A DNA stretch of 64,000 nt from positions 30,711,694 through 30,775,693 of the forward strand of contig CP137680.1 in NCBI GenBank assembly GCA_037976565.1, in the 5' to 3' direction. The notes under the pieces were generated by a model. That model was given only the letters and a program-made list of their open reading frames with translations, was not told the DNA's origin and did not search any database. The position numbers were made by a program, and so were the translations under genes. Below are positions 48,301-55,620 of the stretch, piece after piece (positions within the stretch are counted from its first letter, which is position 1; each line of letters begins with the position of its first letter). Origin of the DNA: Mesocentrotus franciscanus (taxonomy: Eukaryota > Echinodermata > Echinoidea > Camarodonta > Strongylocentrotidae).

Positions 48301-49467
48301 ATCATAACGGGTCTCAGTCAAATACACTGTACCTGTACATATCATTATAATGGGTCTCATTCATCCTTTCCTTCATCTTTTCATATATTGATTCTTTTCC
48401 AGAATCCTCCTTTGGTGTCTCTCACATCATACACATCTAGGTCTCTTGATTGCCTCAATTTTTTATAATAAAGAATGACCAGTGAATGAATCTGGTGGAA
48501 ACTTGATGGTAGTAGATGATGATTCACTTAGACTGTTTGTATCTGATTTCTATGTCAGTGATATCTGATATTGGTAAAAAGGTGACTTTTGTTATATTTA
48601 TTGTATCCATGAGGAACCAGAGTATTAAACTAAACACATAACAGTGCATAATGAAAAACCTACAGACGACATAAAAATATAATCTCTTGTAAATCTCTTT
48701 GTAGTAGTGGTCCTCGCTGTAAAGCCAAGTTTGAGTACACCGGCAGCAGTGCGGATGATCTGACTTTCAACGAGGGTGCTATAATCAAACTAACAGGCCG
48801 AGTAGGTGATGAATGGTATAATGGTGAGCTGAATGGACAATCTGGTATTTTCCCTGCTGCATTCATTGATGTGATTGAAGATCTACCAGCTGCAAATCGG
48901 GCGTCACCAACTACAGGTATGATTTGAATTGTATGCAGTCAATGTTCTAGCAAGAAATTCAGAACAACAATGTGAAAATGATATTAGTCGGTGAAAACCA
49001 CCAACTAATTGTTTCATGAAACGCCCCAGGTCACAGCTGGCAACCAAACATGTAGCGTTCTGGTTTATCGGGCACCCATTTGCACCTGGGTGGAGAGTGG
49101 CAAGTGTGGATTAATGTCTGGCTTAAGGACGTTAGTGCTTGGCTGAGATTCAAATCCTCAACCTTGGATTGAGAGTCGAGTGAATGGACCGCTATACCAC
49201 AACACCTCCTCAATGAATCTGTGGAGTGAAACTAATAATAATAATGATAATATATGTGATTTGTAAGGCACCGAATCCACTTGAAATCAACTAGTGAAAA
49301 TGAGAGGAATATTGGTCATGTTAATGTGATATCTTGAATTAAGGATTACTCATGAAGTCTGAAACTATCCCATTTAAACACTTCATTCTGTTAATACTTT
49401 CTCTTTCTCTCTCTCTCTCTCTCTCTCTATCTCTATCTCTATCTCTATCTCTATCTCTATCTCTATC

Positions 49468-49514
<47 letters not shown>

Positions 49515-51575
49515 ACGACAGGAAATGAAGTTCGTGCAATGTATGACTTTGATGGTGCGGACAATACTGAGCTCACTTTCAAAGTAAGTTTCACTTTCTA
49601 AATCTTTACTTATGAATAATTGTTCAATGTCATCAGCAGTTAAAATGTAAGTCTTTCATAATAAGTTATAACCACCCTGTCTAAATTTATAATTGAGAGT
49701 GTTATGTCTTGTATATTACATTTGACCGGTATTCTTATATCAACAATTTCGGAATTGAAAAAAATCCCATCATCTCGAAACAAACTCGGAAAAAGAAACT
49801 CATCTGAATGTGTAGACATATTCTCCTCTACTGCTTCCAAACTCTAGCATCACCAACAGTAGGACAATTCAAACAGAGTTTGAAGACAAATCAATTCTGA
49901 AAACATTATGCATTCATTGAACTCACACTGTCTCTGCCTGGAAACTTGTATATATTTCAACTCTAACACTGATGCATGGATGGCATCTTAAAGCACTTTG
50001 TTTCCTTTGGAAAAGACATTATATAAATTGCAACTATTACTATTATTACTCTGGAGAGCATACAAATGAGATTACCAGGAATACCAGCATTATACAAGTA
50101 TGATTTGTTTCTCTTTCACAATGAAGATGAAACTTCTTTTTTCAGAAAGAAAAGAATAGAGAAGATTGAGATATGCTGAGCATACTACCTTTAGTCATTT
50201 GTTAACATTAGAAATTGTTTCTCCAAAGAAACGTTTTAAGACAAGTTTTGAAGGTTTCAACAGAATCACAATTTTTGATATATTCTGGCAATTTATTTGA
50301 AGCTCTGCTTTCATTTTATTCTCCTCATCCCAAGGATGGAGATAAGATCACAGTGACTGCACAGGTAGGTACTGATTGGTTGGAAGGAGAACTCAATGGA
50401 AAGAAAGGAAGATTCCTGCTACATTTGCAGACAGAATACCCTCTGGGCTCCCACAAGCTACAGATAGAGAGGTGAGTTTGTTATAAGCTACAGATTTAGG
50501 GGTTCGGTAGTTATAAGCTACAGACATAGGGCAGTTACAAGCTATAGACATATAGGTAACTCAGTTACAAGCTACAGACGTACACTGTAGGGTTTAGTCT
50601 GTTACAAGCTACAGATGGGTAAGTCTGTTACAAGCTACAGGTAGTAATTCTGTTACAAGCTATTGACTCATTGGTAAGTCAGTAATGATCTTCATTTTTT
50701 GTCTTGTCAAGGGAATCCAAGACACTCTTTTAATCAGTCACTGTTAATGATAAGATTAAGTAATAGTATTTTATTTATAATTTTACAATATGGTAATTTT
50801 CAGGATCTTTTTTTTTTCTTCTTCTTCTTCAATTTGATTTTTAACACCTTTATAGGACTCTAATATGTACTGGCTATTCTTGTTCACAACATTTTGAGAT
50901 TCTTTCCAGTTGAGTAATGTAGTGGACCAATCATGACAATGACTTTCCATCTCCACAGACCTCTGGAGTTGATCCACACTGTGTGGTGTCATTTGACTTT
51001 GAGCCTGCTGGTGAGGATGAGATCAAACTGAAAGCTGGTGAGATGGTCACCCTCTTAGAGAGGATTGGTGAAGATTGGCTACGTGGAAAGGTGGACTCAC
51101 GAGAAGGTATCTTCCCTCGTTCATTTGTTGATGTCATCATTGATCTCCCGTCTGCTGGAGCTACACCCTCTACTGCTAAGGCTTTACACGACTTTGATGC
51201 TGAAGATGCAGATGAACTGTCTTTCAAAGTGAGTTAATAATCAGTAATTATAATAATAATAATAATGATATTGGATATTTTTTGAAGCACACGTATCCAC
51301 CACACAAGATGCTAAAGGCTTTCCAATACTATCCCAGCTCTGCTCACACTTGTAATAAGACAGTAAGGTTTCATTAATGTGTTTCCAGTTAATGTATCTT
51401 TAACCATTACAACTTTCATGCAGGTAATAACAAGTTTTGTTTATGTACTGTTTGTTCCATGCAGGCTGATGATGTGATTTCAATCACAGAGCGTGTTAAC
51501 GATGAATGGCTGATGGGTACAGTTAATGGCAAGTCTGGTCGATTCCCTGCGGCATTCGTTGAACTCTCATCATGA
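22919..51575 (+). CDS. SH3D19: SH3D19-like multi-SH3 adaptor (coding exons joined; SH3 part duplicated in assembly)
   Basis: Coding exons: 22919-22925, 26960-28347, 29592-29736, 30362-30459, then nine SH3 exons present in two copies (35786-41399 and 45934-51575). Collapsing the copies gives about 949 residues. Residues 1-546 are proline-rich and disordered in character, with PPPLP and RPxK motifs, poly-Gln (148-154), poly-Ser, and a clathrin-box-like LIDFD (405-409). They end in [12 protein letters not shown], which matches the PGHPLYSKYM of human SH3D19. Six SH3 domains follow, the last ending at a TGA. Human SH3D19 (EVE-1) has five SH3 domains and binds ADAM proteases and endocytic partners. 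All splice phases agree except for indels noted separately. Confidence 0.9.
23039..23182. mobile_element. Small MITE, ~144 bp
   Basis: Left end CAGGGCCAAGTAACACAAAG plus CTTAGCAATTGAT is mirrored by ATCAATTGCTAAGCATTGTG plus TTACAGGGCCCTG. The interior is a run of ATTGATT palindromes. It directly abuts the next MITE, sharing the GGGCCCTG junction. Confidence 0.75.
23179..23475. mobile_element. MITE with ~80-bp inverted arms
   Basis: The left arm starts CCTGGGGGTGTTTCACAAAG and runs to GCCATTGTTTGCT at about 23259. The right arm (from about 23396) repeats it inverted, ending GTGAAACACCTCCCAGG. The arms differ at only a few positions, so insertion is fairly recent. No transposase. Confidence 0.85.
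24186..24300. repeat. CA-rich microsatellite inside foldback
   Basis: ACACAC with GCACAC interruptions. It pairs with the TG-rich run at 24615-24700. Confidence 0.9.
24420..24485. repeat. ATC microsatellite inside foldback
   Basis: Two ATC runs split by TTAATCTTC. They yield artificial poly-His and poly-Met frames. Confidence 0.9.
26651..26679 (+). promoter_or_regulatory. Three AGGTCA half-sites (DR1 plus one)
   Basis: AGGTCA-A-AGGTCA at 26651-26663 and a third AGGTCA at 26674. This matches the DR1 pattern bound by RXR/HNF4-type nuclear receptors. It sits 280 bases before a coding exon, but the same motif occurs in dispersed repeats here, so function is unproven. Confidence 0.3.
26960..28347 (+). 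CDS. SH3D19: SH3D19 exon 2, proline-rich N-terminal half
   Basis: Acceptor TCACTGCAG at 26959 and donor CAAGG-GTAAG at 28348; residues 3-465. It opens with two RPK(G/V)AYV repeats and PPP motifs. Then come poly-Gln (148-154), poly-Ser around 166-175 and a Ser run before SPPTGS. Residues 205-296 form a less disordered Ala/Asn-rich region in which KNVSAKDV and KNVTAEEI recur. Three tandem VAPQPQ(R/S) heptads are encoded near 28038-28101, and a clathrin-box-like LIDFD lies at 28165-28179. The open frame starting at 26833 includes 127 bases of intron; the acceptor and homology favour 26960. Confidence 0.88.
28348..29591 (+). other. SH3D19 intron 2
   Basis: AT-rich, no exon seen. AATTCAATTGAATTCAATT at 28986-29004 followed by ATTTTTATTGTCC looks like the inverted 3' tail of a retroelement on the minus strand. 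Confidence 0.5.
29592..29736 (+). CDS. SH3D19: SH3D19 exon 3
   Basis: 145 bases between acceptor TTCACTGCAG and donor AAAG-GTAATT, starting in phase 0 and ending in phase 1. It encodes [16 protein letters not shown] and [11 protein letters not shown], again proline/basic and likely SH3-ligand or basic linker sequence. Confidence 0.82.
30362..30459 (+). CDS. SH3D19: SH3D19 exon 4 (HALYNKYM exon)
   Basis: 98 bases between acceptor TTATTGTAG and donor ATG-GTAAGA. It encodes [12 protein letters not shown] and [16 protein letters not shown]. The last part aligns with PGHPLYSKYM of human SH3D19 just before its SH3 array, and is the best family diagnostic in this half. Confidence 0.85.
30992..31147. 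mobile_element. Foldback MITE, ~156 bp
   Basis: CATTAAAGGTACTATGTCCC at the left and GGGACATAATGTAGTACCTT plus TAATG at the right are inverted copies. The loop includes GGAAGTTCGAAATTAATATT. No coding capacity. Confidence 0.75.
31698..33894. mobile_element. 2.2-kb non-autonomous DNA transposon with iterated terminal motif
   Basis: Perfect 24-bp inverted termini begin GGGGAGAGTGGGGTTGGTTG and are bounded by TA at 31698-31699 and 33893-33894. The motif GGGGTT(A/G)GTTG(G/A)AACA recurs inside in both orientations: near 31885-31945 (three), 33473-33533 (about three) and 33851 (one). No transposase reading frame was seen. The interior carries a tRNA-Pro-like remnant (32395-32464) and a TTAGGG-type doublet (32497-32512). 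The superfamily is undetermined; TA flanks suggest Tc1/mariner or another TA-targeting group. Confidence 0.8.
32395..32464 (+). pseudogene. tRNA-Pro-like remnant
   Basis: The 3' half from 32424 (TTGGGGTGCGAGAGGTCCCG then a perfect B box GGTTCGAATCC at 32444-32454) matches animal tRNA-Pro from the anticodon loop (GGG) through the T arm. The 5' half (GGCATGGCTTGCTATGGG) is too diverged to pair. The 5' side of the anticodon stem, AAGGGA, does not complement GCGAGA. A SINE head or tRNA pseudogene is more likely than a working tRNA. Confidence 0.55.
34486..34821. mobile_element. Foldback MITE, 336 bp
   Basis: TAAAGCC then AAAGTGTTGGGAGCCCC at the left mirrors GGGGCTCCCAACACTTTAAG then GGCTTTA at the right. 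The arms match inward through GAGGATGTCATTTAAGAC and GAATACATAA. Flanks are AT-rich, so the exact target duplication is ambiguous. Confidence 0.8.
35786..35854 (+). CDS. SH3D19: SH3D19 exon 5, copy 1: first half of SH3-1
   Basis: Encodes [20 protein letters not shown] then SFK. ALFDY is the SH3 RT-loop signature. Acceptor GTAACCAG, donor CAAG-GTAGCC, phase 0. This copy is intact; copy 2 lacks two bases here. Confidence 0.88.
36339..36467 (+). CDS. SH3D19: SH3D19 exon 6, copy 1: second half of SH3-1
   Basis: 43 codons beginning [15 protein letters not shown] with the binding-site Trp, then [12 protein letters not shown], the G-x-FP-x-x-x-V end of an SH3 fold. Phase 0 at both ends. The open frame running on past 36467 is intron. 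Confidence 0.9.
37041..37213. mobile_element. TA-flanked MITE, same family as 16420-16609
   Basis: Starts CAGTAAAACCTGTCTATA and ends AAGCAGGTTTGACTG, with TA on each side. The interior shares GAGAAACCATTTTCAAGGG with the 16.4-kb copy. It lies 60 bases upstream of the exon 7 acceptor. Confidence 0.8.
37274..37453 (+). CDS. SH3D19: SH3D19 exon 7, copy 1: SH3-2
   Basis: 60 codons holding a whole SH3 domain: AVAIYGF (ALYDY position), DEIGFEEGD, then [20 protein letters not shown] and HVEVI. Acceptor TTTGCTAG, donor ATT-GTAAGT. Confidence 0.92.
38007..38047 (+). CDS. SH3D19: SH3D19 exon 8, copy 1: linker
   Basis: 41 bases coding [13 protein letters not shown] plus two bases, between acceptor TTTCACCCCAG and donor CAG-GTGCGT. 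It is a short Pro/Ser linker between SH3-2 and SH3-3. Confidence 0.75.
38559..38769 (+). CDS. SH3D19: SH3D19 exon 9, copy 1: SH3-3 with private frameshift
   Basis: 211 bases here against 212 in copy 2. After KFEYT one C is missing (GAGTACACGGCAG near 38596-38602 versus GAGTACACCGGCAG), which shifts frame and brings a TGA within a few codons. In copy 2 the same exon reads [15 protein letters not shown] and [14 protein letters not shown] intact. The acceptor is TTGTAGTAG, a tandem NAGNAG. Confidence 0.85.
38875..39063 (-). repeat. tRNA-derived SINE in SH3D19 intron (copy 1)
   Basis: The minus strand starts GGAGGTGTTGTGGTATAGCG (A-box-like TGGTATAGCGG) and has a B-box-like GGATTTGAATCTC about 45 bases on. 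The anticodon-loop position CTCTCAA resembles tRNA-Glu. A body with CACTCTCCACCCAGGTGCAA follows. The right limit is the tRNA head; the left limit is approximate. Also present at 49017-49204 in copy 2. Confidence 0.65.
39251..39371. repeat. CT/CTCTAT microsatellite next to splice acceptor
   Basis: About 120 bases of CT and CTCTAT hexamers ending 11 bases before the acceptor of exon 10, so it forms the polypyrimidine tract. Arg-Glu/Arg-Asp frames on the minus strand are artefacts. Confidence 0.95.
39383..39444 (+). CDS. SH3D19: SH3D19 exon 10, copy 1: first half of SH3-4
   Basis: Encodes [20 protein letters not shown]. Acceptor TGCACGACAG, donor AAA-GTAAGT. AIYDF here is AMYDF in copy 2 (ATA versus ATG). 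Confidence 0.87.
39660..39910 (+). mobile_element. Non-LTR retrotransposon 3' end fragment
   Basis: A frame with [16 protein letters not shown] (the FK-SLK-T end of reverse transcriptase) is followed by a 3' UTR and ACATTATATAAATTGCAACT with an ATT-type tail. Repeated in copy 2. Confidence 0.55.
40060..40185 (-). mobile_element. Non-LTR reverse transcriptase C-terminal fragment beside an exon
   Basis: The minus strand reads [20 protein letters not shown] and [10 protein letters not shown], the W(N)KLP...FK..LK.FL end of a CR1/L2-like reverse transcriptase. Its edge lies about 10 bases from the acceptor of exon 11. Repeated in copy 2. Confidence 0.65.
40196..40332 (+). CDS. SH3D19: SH3D19 exon 11, copy 1: second half of SH3-4, apparent 1-bp deletion
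   Basis: Encodes [20 protein letters not shown] and NGKKGRF, then goes out of frame at GGAAGATTCCTGC (about 40279-40291). A missing C in the Phe-Pro codons explains it. With 138 bases instead of 137, the exon would end in phase 0, matching exon 12, and the domain would close with a normal FP. As written, the join to exon 12 is out of phase and ends in a stop. The same state is seen in copy 2. Confidence 0.82.
40310..40530. repeat. Minisatellite containing the exon 11 donor site (7 units)
   Basis: Units of about 25-37 bases begin (A)AAGCTACAGA and end GTTAC. The first unit includes the 3' end of exon 11 and its donor AGAG-GTGAGT. Later units contain GGTAACT and GGTAAGT. Copy 2 (50449-50690) has one extra unit. 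Confidence 0.75.
40797..41066 (+). CDS. SH3D19: SH3D19 exon 12, copy 1: SH3-5 and start of SH3-6
   Basis: 90 codons: [40 protein letters not shown] (SH3-5), a short linker [10 protein letters not shown], then [17 protein letters not shown], which begins SH3-6. Acceptor TCTCCACAG, donor AAA-GTGAGT, phase 0. The minus-strand frame over this exon is a shadow. Confidence 0.93.
41304..41399 (+). CDS. SH3D19: SH3D19 last coding exon, copy 1 (lacks 5 codons)
   Basis: Encodes [15 protein letters not shown] and LMGTVNG, then PAAFVELSS and TGA. Relative to copy 2 it misses 15 bases coding KSGRF, the conserved G-x-F before the Pro of the SH3 end. The frame is kept but the fold would be compromised. Confidence 0.85.
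   Translation, partial: ADDVISITERVNDEWLMGTVNGPAAFVELSS
41400..45009 (+). other. SH3D19 3' UTR / downstream DNA, copy 1
   Basis: AT-rich, no gene. It starts with a SINE-like patch with B-box-like GGGTTTGCATCCC near 41501. AATAAA at 43381-43386 is one possible poly(A) signal, not confirmed. Confidence 0.45.
45010..45509. other. Assembly gap, exactly 500 N
   Basis: A fixed-length placeholder. The flanking sequences show it separates overlapping contig ends, so true missing sequence may be zero. Confidence 0.99.
45934..46000 (+). CDS. SH3D19: SH3D19 exon 5, copy 2, 2-bp frameshift
   Basis: 67 bases against 69 in copy 1. TCAAGGTGGAAG replaces TCAAGGAGTGGAAG after ALFDYQG, destroying the frame of SH3-1. 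A consensus error or an allele-specific deletion. Confidence 0.85.
46485..46613 (+). CDS. SH3D19: SH3D19 exon 6, copy 2
   Basis: Identical coding sequence to 36339-36467 (second half of SH3-1). Confidence 0.9.
47184..47356. mobile_element. TA-flanked MITE, copy 2
   Basis: The copy 2 counterpart of 37041-37213, at the same intronic position. Confidence 0.8.
47417..47596 (+). CDS. SH3D19: SH3D19 exon 7, copy 2: SH3-2
   Basis: Same 60 codons as 37274-37453. Complete SH3 domain. Confidence 0.92.
48153..48193 (+). CDS. SH3D19: SH3D19 exon 8, copy 2: linker
   Basis: Same 41-base linker exon as in copy 1. Confidence 0.75.
48705..48916 (+). CDS. SH3D19: SH3D19 exon 9, copy 2: SH3-3 intact
   Basis: 212 bases, starting with two bases pending from exon 8 and ending in phase 1. 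It reads [40 protein letters not shown] and [10 protein letters not shown]. This is the reading copy 1 lost by one base. Confidence 0.92.
49017..49204 (-). repeat. tRNA-derived SINE, copy 2
   Basis: Same element as 38875-39063. Confidence 0.65.
49403..49511. repeat. CT/CTCTAT microsatellite, copy 2
   Basis: Shorter and differently ordered than the copy 1 run. It forms the polypyrimidine tract of exon 10. Confidence 0.95.
49522..49583 (+). CDS. SH3D19: SH3D19 exon 10, copy 2: first half of SH3-4
   Basis: Same exon as 39383-39444 with Ile-to-Met at the ALYDY-type motif (AMYDF). Confidence 0.87.
50335..50471 (+). CDS. SH3D19: SH3D19 exon 11, copy 2, same apparent 1-bp deletion
   Basis: 137 bases and the same GGAAGATTCCTGC sequence as copy 1. 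Both copies are therefore out of phase with exon 12. Confidence 0.82.
50449..50690. repeat. Donor-site minisatellite, copy 2 (8 units)
   Basis: As 40310-40530 but with an added AAGCTACAGGTAGTAATTCT unit and a shortened sixth unit, showing copy-number variation between the two contigs. Confidence 0.75.
50959..51228 (+). CDS. SH3D19: SH3D19 exon 12, copy 2: SH3-5 and start of SH3-6
   Basis: Same 90 codons as 40797-41066. Confidence 0.93.
51465..51575 (+). CDS. SH3D19: SH3D19 last coding exon, copy 2 (complete SH3-6 end)
   Basis: Encodes [18 protein letters not shown] then TGA. It carries the five codons absent from copy 1 and gives the expected SH3 terminus, so this is the reference form. Confidence 0.93.
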   Translation, partial: ADDVISITERVNDEWLMGTVNGKSGRFPAAFVELSS

Positions 51576-54500
51576 TCTGCACCTGAAGTACCATCATCTA
51601 GAGATAACTTCCCAATGCACCCTGGTACAATGCAATTAAGGAGATGAGTTGGTCACCAGTCATTACGATGGCATGGGTTTGCATCCCACTGCTGCCACCA
51701 CTAATTAATGAGATGAGATGCCAAGCCTAAGGAAACTTTAAAGCGCTTTATTTATGACACATCGAAGAACCAGAGTGGTAGAGCGCTACTGAAATATGAA
51801 GTATAACAAAGCTGCACAATCACAAAAAACAATTTACAAGCAGACGCCACAGGGTGGCGCAAAGATGAACAATTACAAATAACATTACGGCACAAGGAGA
51901 AAAGGAAATATAACATTTCTGTGAGAACTGAAAAGTTATTAATTTGTACCTGTAGGTAAAAAGATGTATATTACTGTGTAAATATAAGGTTTGTGCAAAG
52001 GCTACTTATATGCCTCTCTACAGATGTGTCTGCATGATATATGTGTTTGTATTGGACAGATCTAAGCTGGGTTCAGATATGATGTGGTAAACCACGTTGT
52101 TTTTTCTATGATAACATAAGTGTAATACGCTTCACATTTCGGTATCTTTTAACACAGAGGTCAGGTAATACACATAGGACCATTGTTGCGCACAGTCGCT
52201 ATTCATTTATGCCTTTTTAAAAAACACTGGTTTACCACTCTATATATGAACGAGCCTTTTTAGTCTTCATGCTTGAGAGAATATGTGCTTCTCGTGAAGC
52301 ATTTAATGAAATGTTAAGAAATAATTTATTATAGGATGAGTTTACATATCGTCTGTTTGGAGCCAGAAGGGCATTAACTCATGTACTTTGATACAGAGTT
52401 AGCGCCTTTCTAGCTCTGAACAGCCTGTATTGTACATGTGTTAAGCAGATGTTCACGATTGACAGATCTTTTTAATTAGTTTAGATAAATAATTGAACTC
52501 GCTGTCTGTTGTGTGGTAAGTTGACTGAAGAAGATGTAAATGGTCTCACGAAACAACAGGCCATTTAATTTACCAGTTCAAATCAATCTTATCAAACGTC
52601 AAACACCCTTTGAAGACATTGTATGGAAGGTTTAGAAGGTTTGCATGAAGTAACAGATAATAGATTATGATTGAATATTCAAGATGGCACCTATATTATA
52701 GTGCTTCATAGATAAGGATGTTGGGTTTAAAAGCTATGCAAGTATTTGACATATTTATAGTACATGCTCAGACACCCTAATACTAGCTTACAGGTGTAAA
52801 ATAGGTGTGAATGTACATGTTGTATTTTGCAGATTTATTTTTGTCGTCTCATTTTCTAAATTGCTATATAAGCCATTACACAGGGGCTCTCAGAAGCCTA
52901 ATATTTTTCAGAGAATTTTCACAAAAAATATAACCTAAATTTTTCACAAATTTCTTCATTTGAAACCACTTTTTAAAAAAAATCATTTTGTGTAGGAATT
53001 CTTGTGGATTATAATCAACTGATAAAAAAAAATGCCTTTGATTATTTGCAGAGCAACAGAATATACATCTAAAAGAGAAATACACTTCCAGCTGAAAACT
53101 GGCAAAAAATCGTGTTTTTTAACATAAGGTTAGTCCAAGTGCTTTTAATATCTCTAGACTCATTCTCTTGCCTTACATTTGTATAGAATTGAAGTATTGT
53201 ACAAAACAGATATATTTTATTACAAAATTGTAGTGCTGTCTAAAGAAAAATATAAATGATATGTGTTTTGGCATCAACATTATGAATAGGAAGTTTCAAA
53301 ATTATCTCTAAACTTTTATATATTTCTTAAACAATTTTTTTCATGAATATTTAAATCTACTCTGATTGAAAGGAAATTGCAGGCATTTTCAATTTTAAAG
53401 GTGTAAAGTAATCTGTTGTGAAATGATGATAAAAATTATTTTCTTGTTAGCTGCACAGTATATTCTGCACTTGAGCTATATCTTTTGTCAATTGCCACTT
53501 TGTGTCTTCTGTATTAAACTTATGTTGTCAACTTATACTTGGTAATATTGCACATTCAAAGTAATAAATTCTGCAGAACATTAGGCAATTATTATGTATG
53601 AGATGTTTAAATGATTTAAGACACACTTTGTTTCTTTTACAGATATATGACTTTACATGTCCATCAAGTATTCAAATTCATGAAACAACTTTTTAACATT
53701 GATATGTGATCTGCACATTGTTGAAAGATATCTTACGATATGTTATCTTCTGCTCTGGTAGTGACAGAAATTAAAAATTGCAAAAAATTGAACAAAGAGA
53801 TATGAACTGTTACGGAATACAAATATGGTGTCTGCCAAATCATTTGGTAGAAATATATTAATAGGTTCAGCAATGAGGAACTATTGAAATGGAATCAAGT
53901 CCATCATTCCTACCAGTAACCCAGGAACATGTTGTCTGGTCCCAGGTAGAAGGGCATTTATGTGTGTTTTCCCTTCATTAAATGTGATTTTATTGACCTT
54001 TGACTGTTCAAACAACCCTACCACTATATGATCAAAAATTGTGTGAAATGTATCTCCATTATCAGAACTCAAAACTTTCTTTAAAATCTGTTAATATGTA
54101 TTACGCTACTTCATATGATATCTGCTTTGTGATTTTTCAGGTAAATATTTCAGTATTATAAGTTTAGCTTCCTTTGTAACCATGCTGGGCATGATTTTCC
54201 TTTTCTATTTACCATGTAATATCTATCATGTCCTTGATTGTTAATGTTAAGATTTTCAGTACATTGTTCTTTCTTGATTTTACAGCCTTGAATAGTTTTT
54301 CAATCGTGCATGATTGTATGGAATCTTTGAGAGTAACAATTAAATTGTTGTTGTTGTTTTTTCTGTTATTTTGAAGTACATGTAGTACAAAGAAAGCAGT
54401 ATCATTAAAGTATAATTCAACTATTGACAAATCCAAGAAAAATGAAATCAGTAAAAAGAAATATTATGTAATGCCTCATTGGCAGGGAGTAACAGAGCTG

Positions 54501-55537
54501 TGAAAATGTGCAAGGTGTATATTTATCAGTCACTTTCTTATGTCTTATCTTCATCTCTTTGTATTCTTTATTATGTTAATTTTCCCCTTGTTTCTCCTTT
54601 CATCCTGCAGTATGACATACCCTCTTTGCTCTTTGACTTTATGTTCCATGTATTCTTCGTGTTCTTCATCGGAAGATTTATGCCCCTCTTCTGGTTTCAC
54701 TGCATTACCACAGACTACAATAGGATTTCTTTCTTCTTTTTTTAAAAACATGATGTTGCGTTGCTCCCTAATATGATATCCATGTTCTCTATGTGTAAGT
54801 GTGAAAGGGATCATTCACAGCATCATTAAAACATAGCATGGCGAACAAGACTCCTTTTGTATTATACATGATATATGAATATATAATGCAGTGCAAAATA
54901 CATTGCAAACTTGTAGATAACATATGTGTATGAAGAGAGGGGTACCTGTGTATATATACTGTACAGCTGCATGAAGAGTATTTTTAGACCCCTTCTCTGT
55001 TCCGGAATGATGTGGTGTTTGTACTTGTACTGAAGTCATTCACCCACATGAATGATATAAGTCGTATCAGTCTGTATGTCATCAGCTAGTCATGAATGTG
55101 TTAGATGGTGCATGGCTAACCCATGCTCAGAGTTGAAAGCTCACATGGAAAGAATTGTAAAGATAGACTGCTGAGAACCAAAGGGCATATCTCTTGCTTA
55201 ACATTCAGTTGTACCTTCTTGATTCTCAGCAGGTAATTATCTAGGAGCTTTGGTTTGCATATAAATTATGCTCTTGGGTAATATACAGTTGCATCACTTG
55301 CATGAGTTATATTTTGATAATATATAGGATATGTGTAAATATTAACTCTTTACTTGCTATGTATCAAAGCCCCAGACTGTCGGTGGTCTGCTTCATTGTT
55401 TGGAGTATGTGGTAGATATATATATATATACACTGTACATGTGACAAAATAGTTGACTATGGCAGTCCAATGTTTGTTCCTTTACTCAACTAAAGCATGA
55501 GAAGAGTTGAGTATGCTTAATTAACTAATGGCTAAAG

Positions 55538-55620
55538 CCGGGGTAATAATTGTGGAGCGCCGGGAGTGTCAAGTCTGACAGACATGAGCACTTTACAAGA
55601 ACCCATTATTATTATTTTAT
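55538..55620 (+). mobile_element. CR1/L2-type 3' tail fragment
   Basis: GGAGCGCCGGGAGTGTC, then AGCACTTTACAAGAACCC followed by an ATT tail. This is the GCxCTxTAxAAG-plus-ATT form seen at other non-LTR ends. No coding part remains. Confidence 0.5.

Larger units (their letters stand above)
45510..55203 (+). repeat. Duplicated block, copy 2 (abuts gap)
   Basis: The counterpart of 35365-45009. Its first base after the gap aligns with 35365 and its match ends at TGCTTAACA (55203), where copy 1 runs into the gap. After that, unique sequence continues to PLK4. It is best read as the start of the next contig. Confidence 0.95.

Noticed and set aside
35786..51575. Two tandem SH3D19 genes or a twelve-SH3 protein
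   Set aside because: The duplication edges coincide with the 500-N gap on both sides and the copies match through introns and repeats, so an unmerged overlap is the simpler reading.
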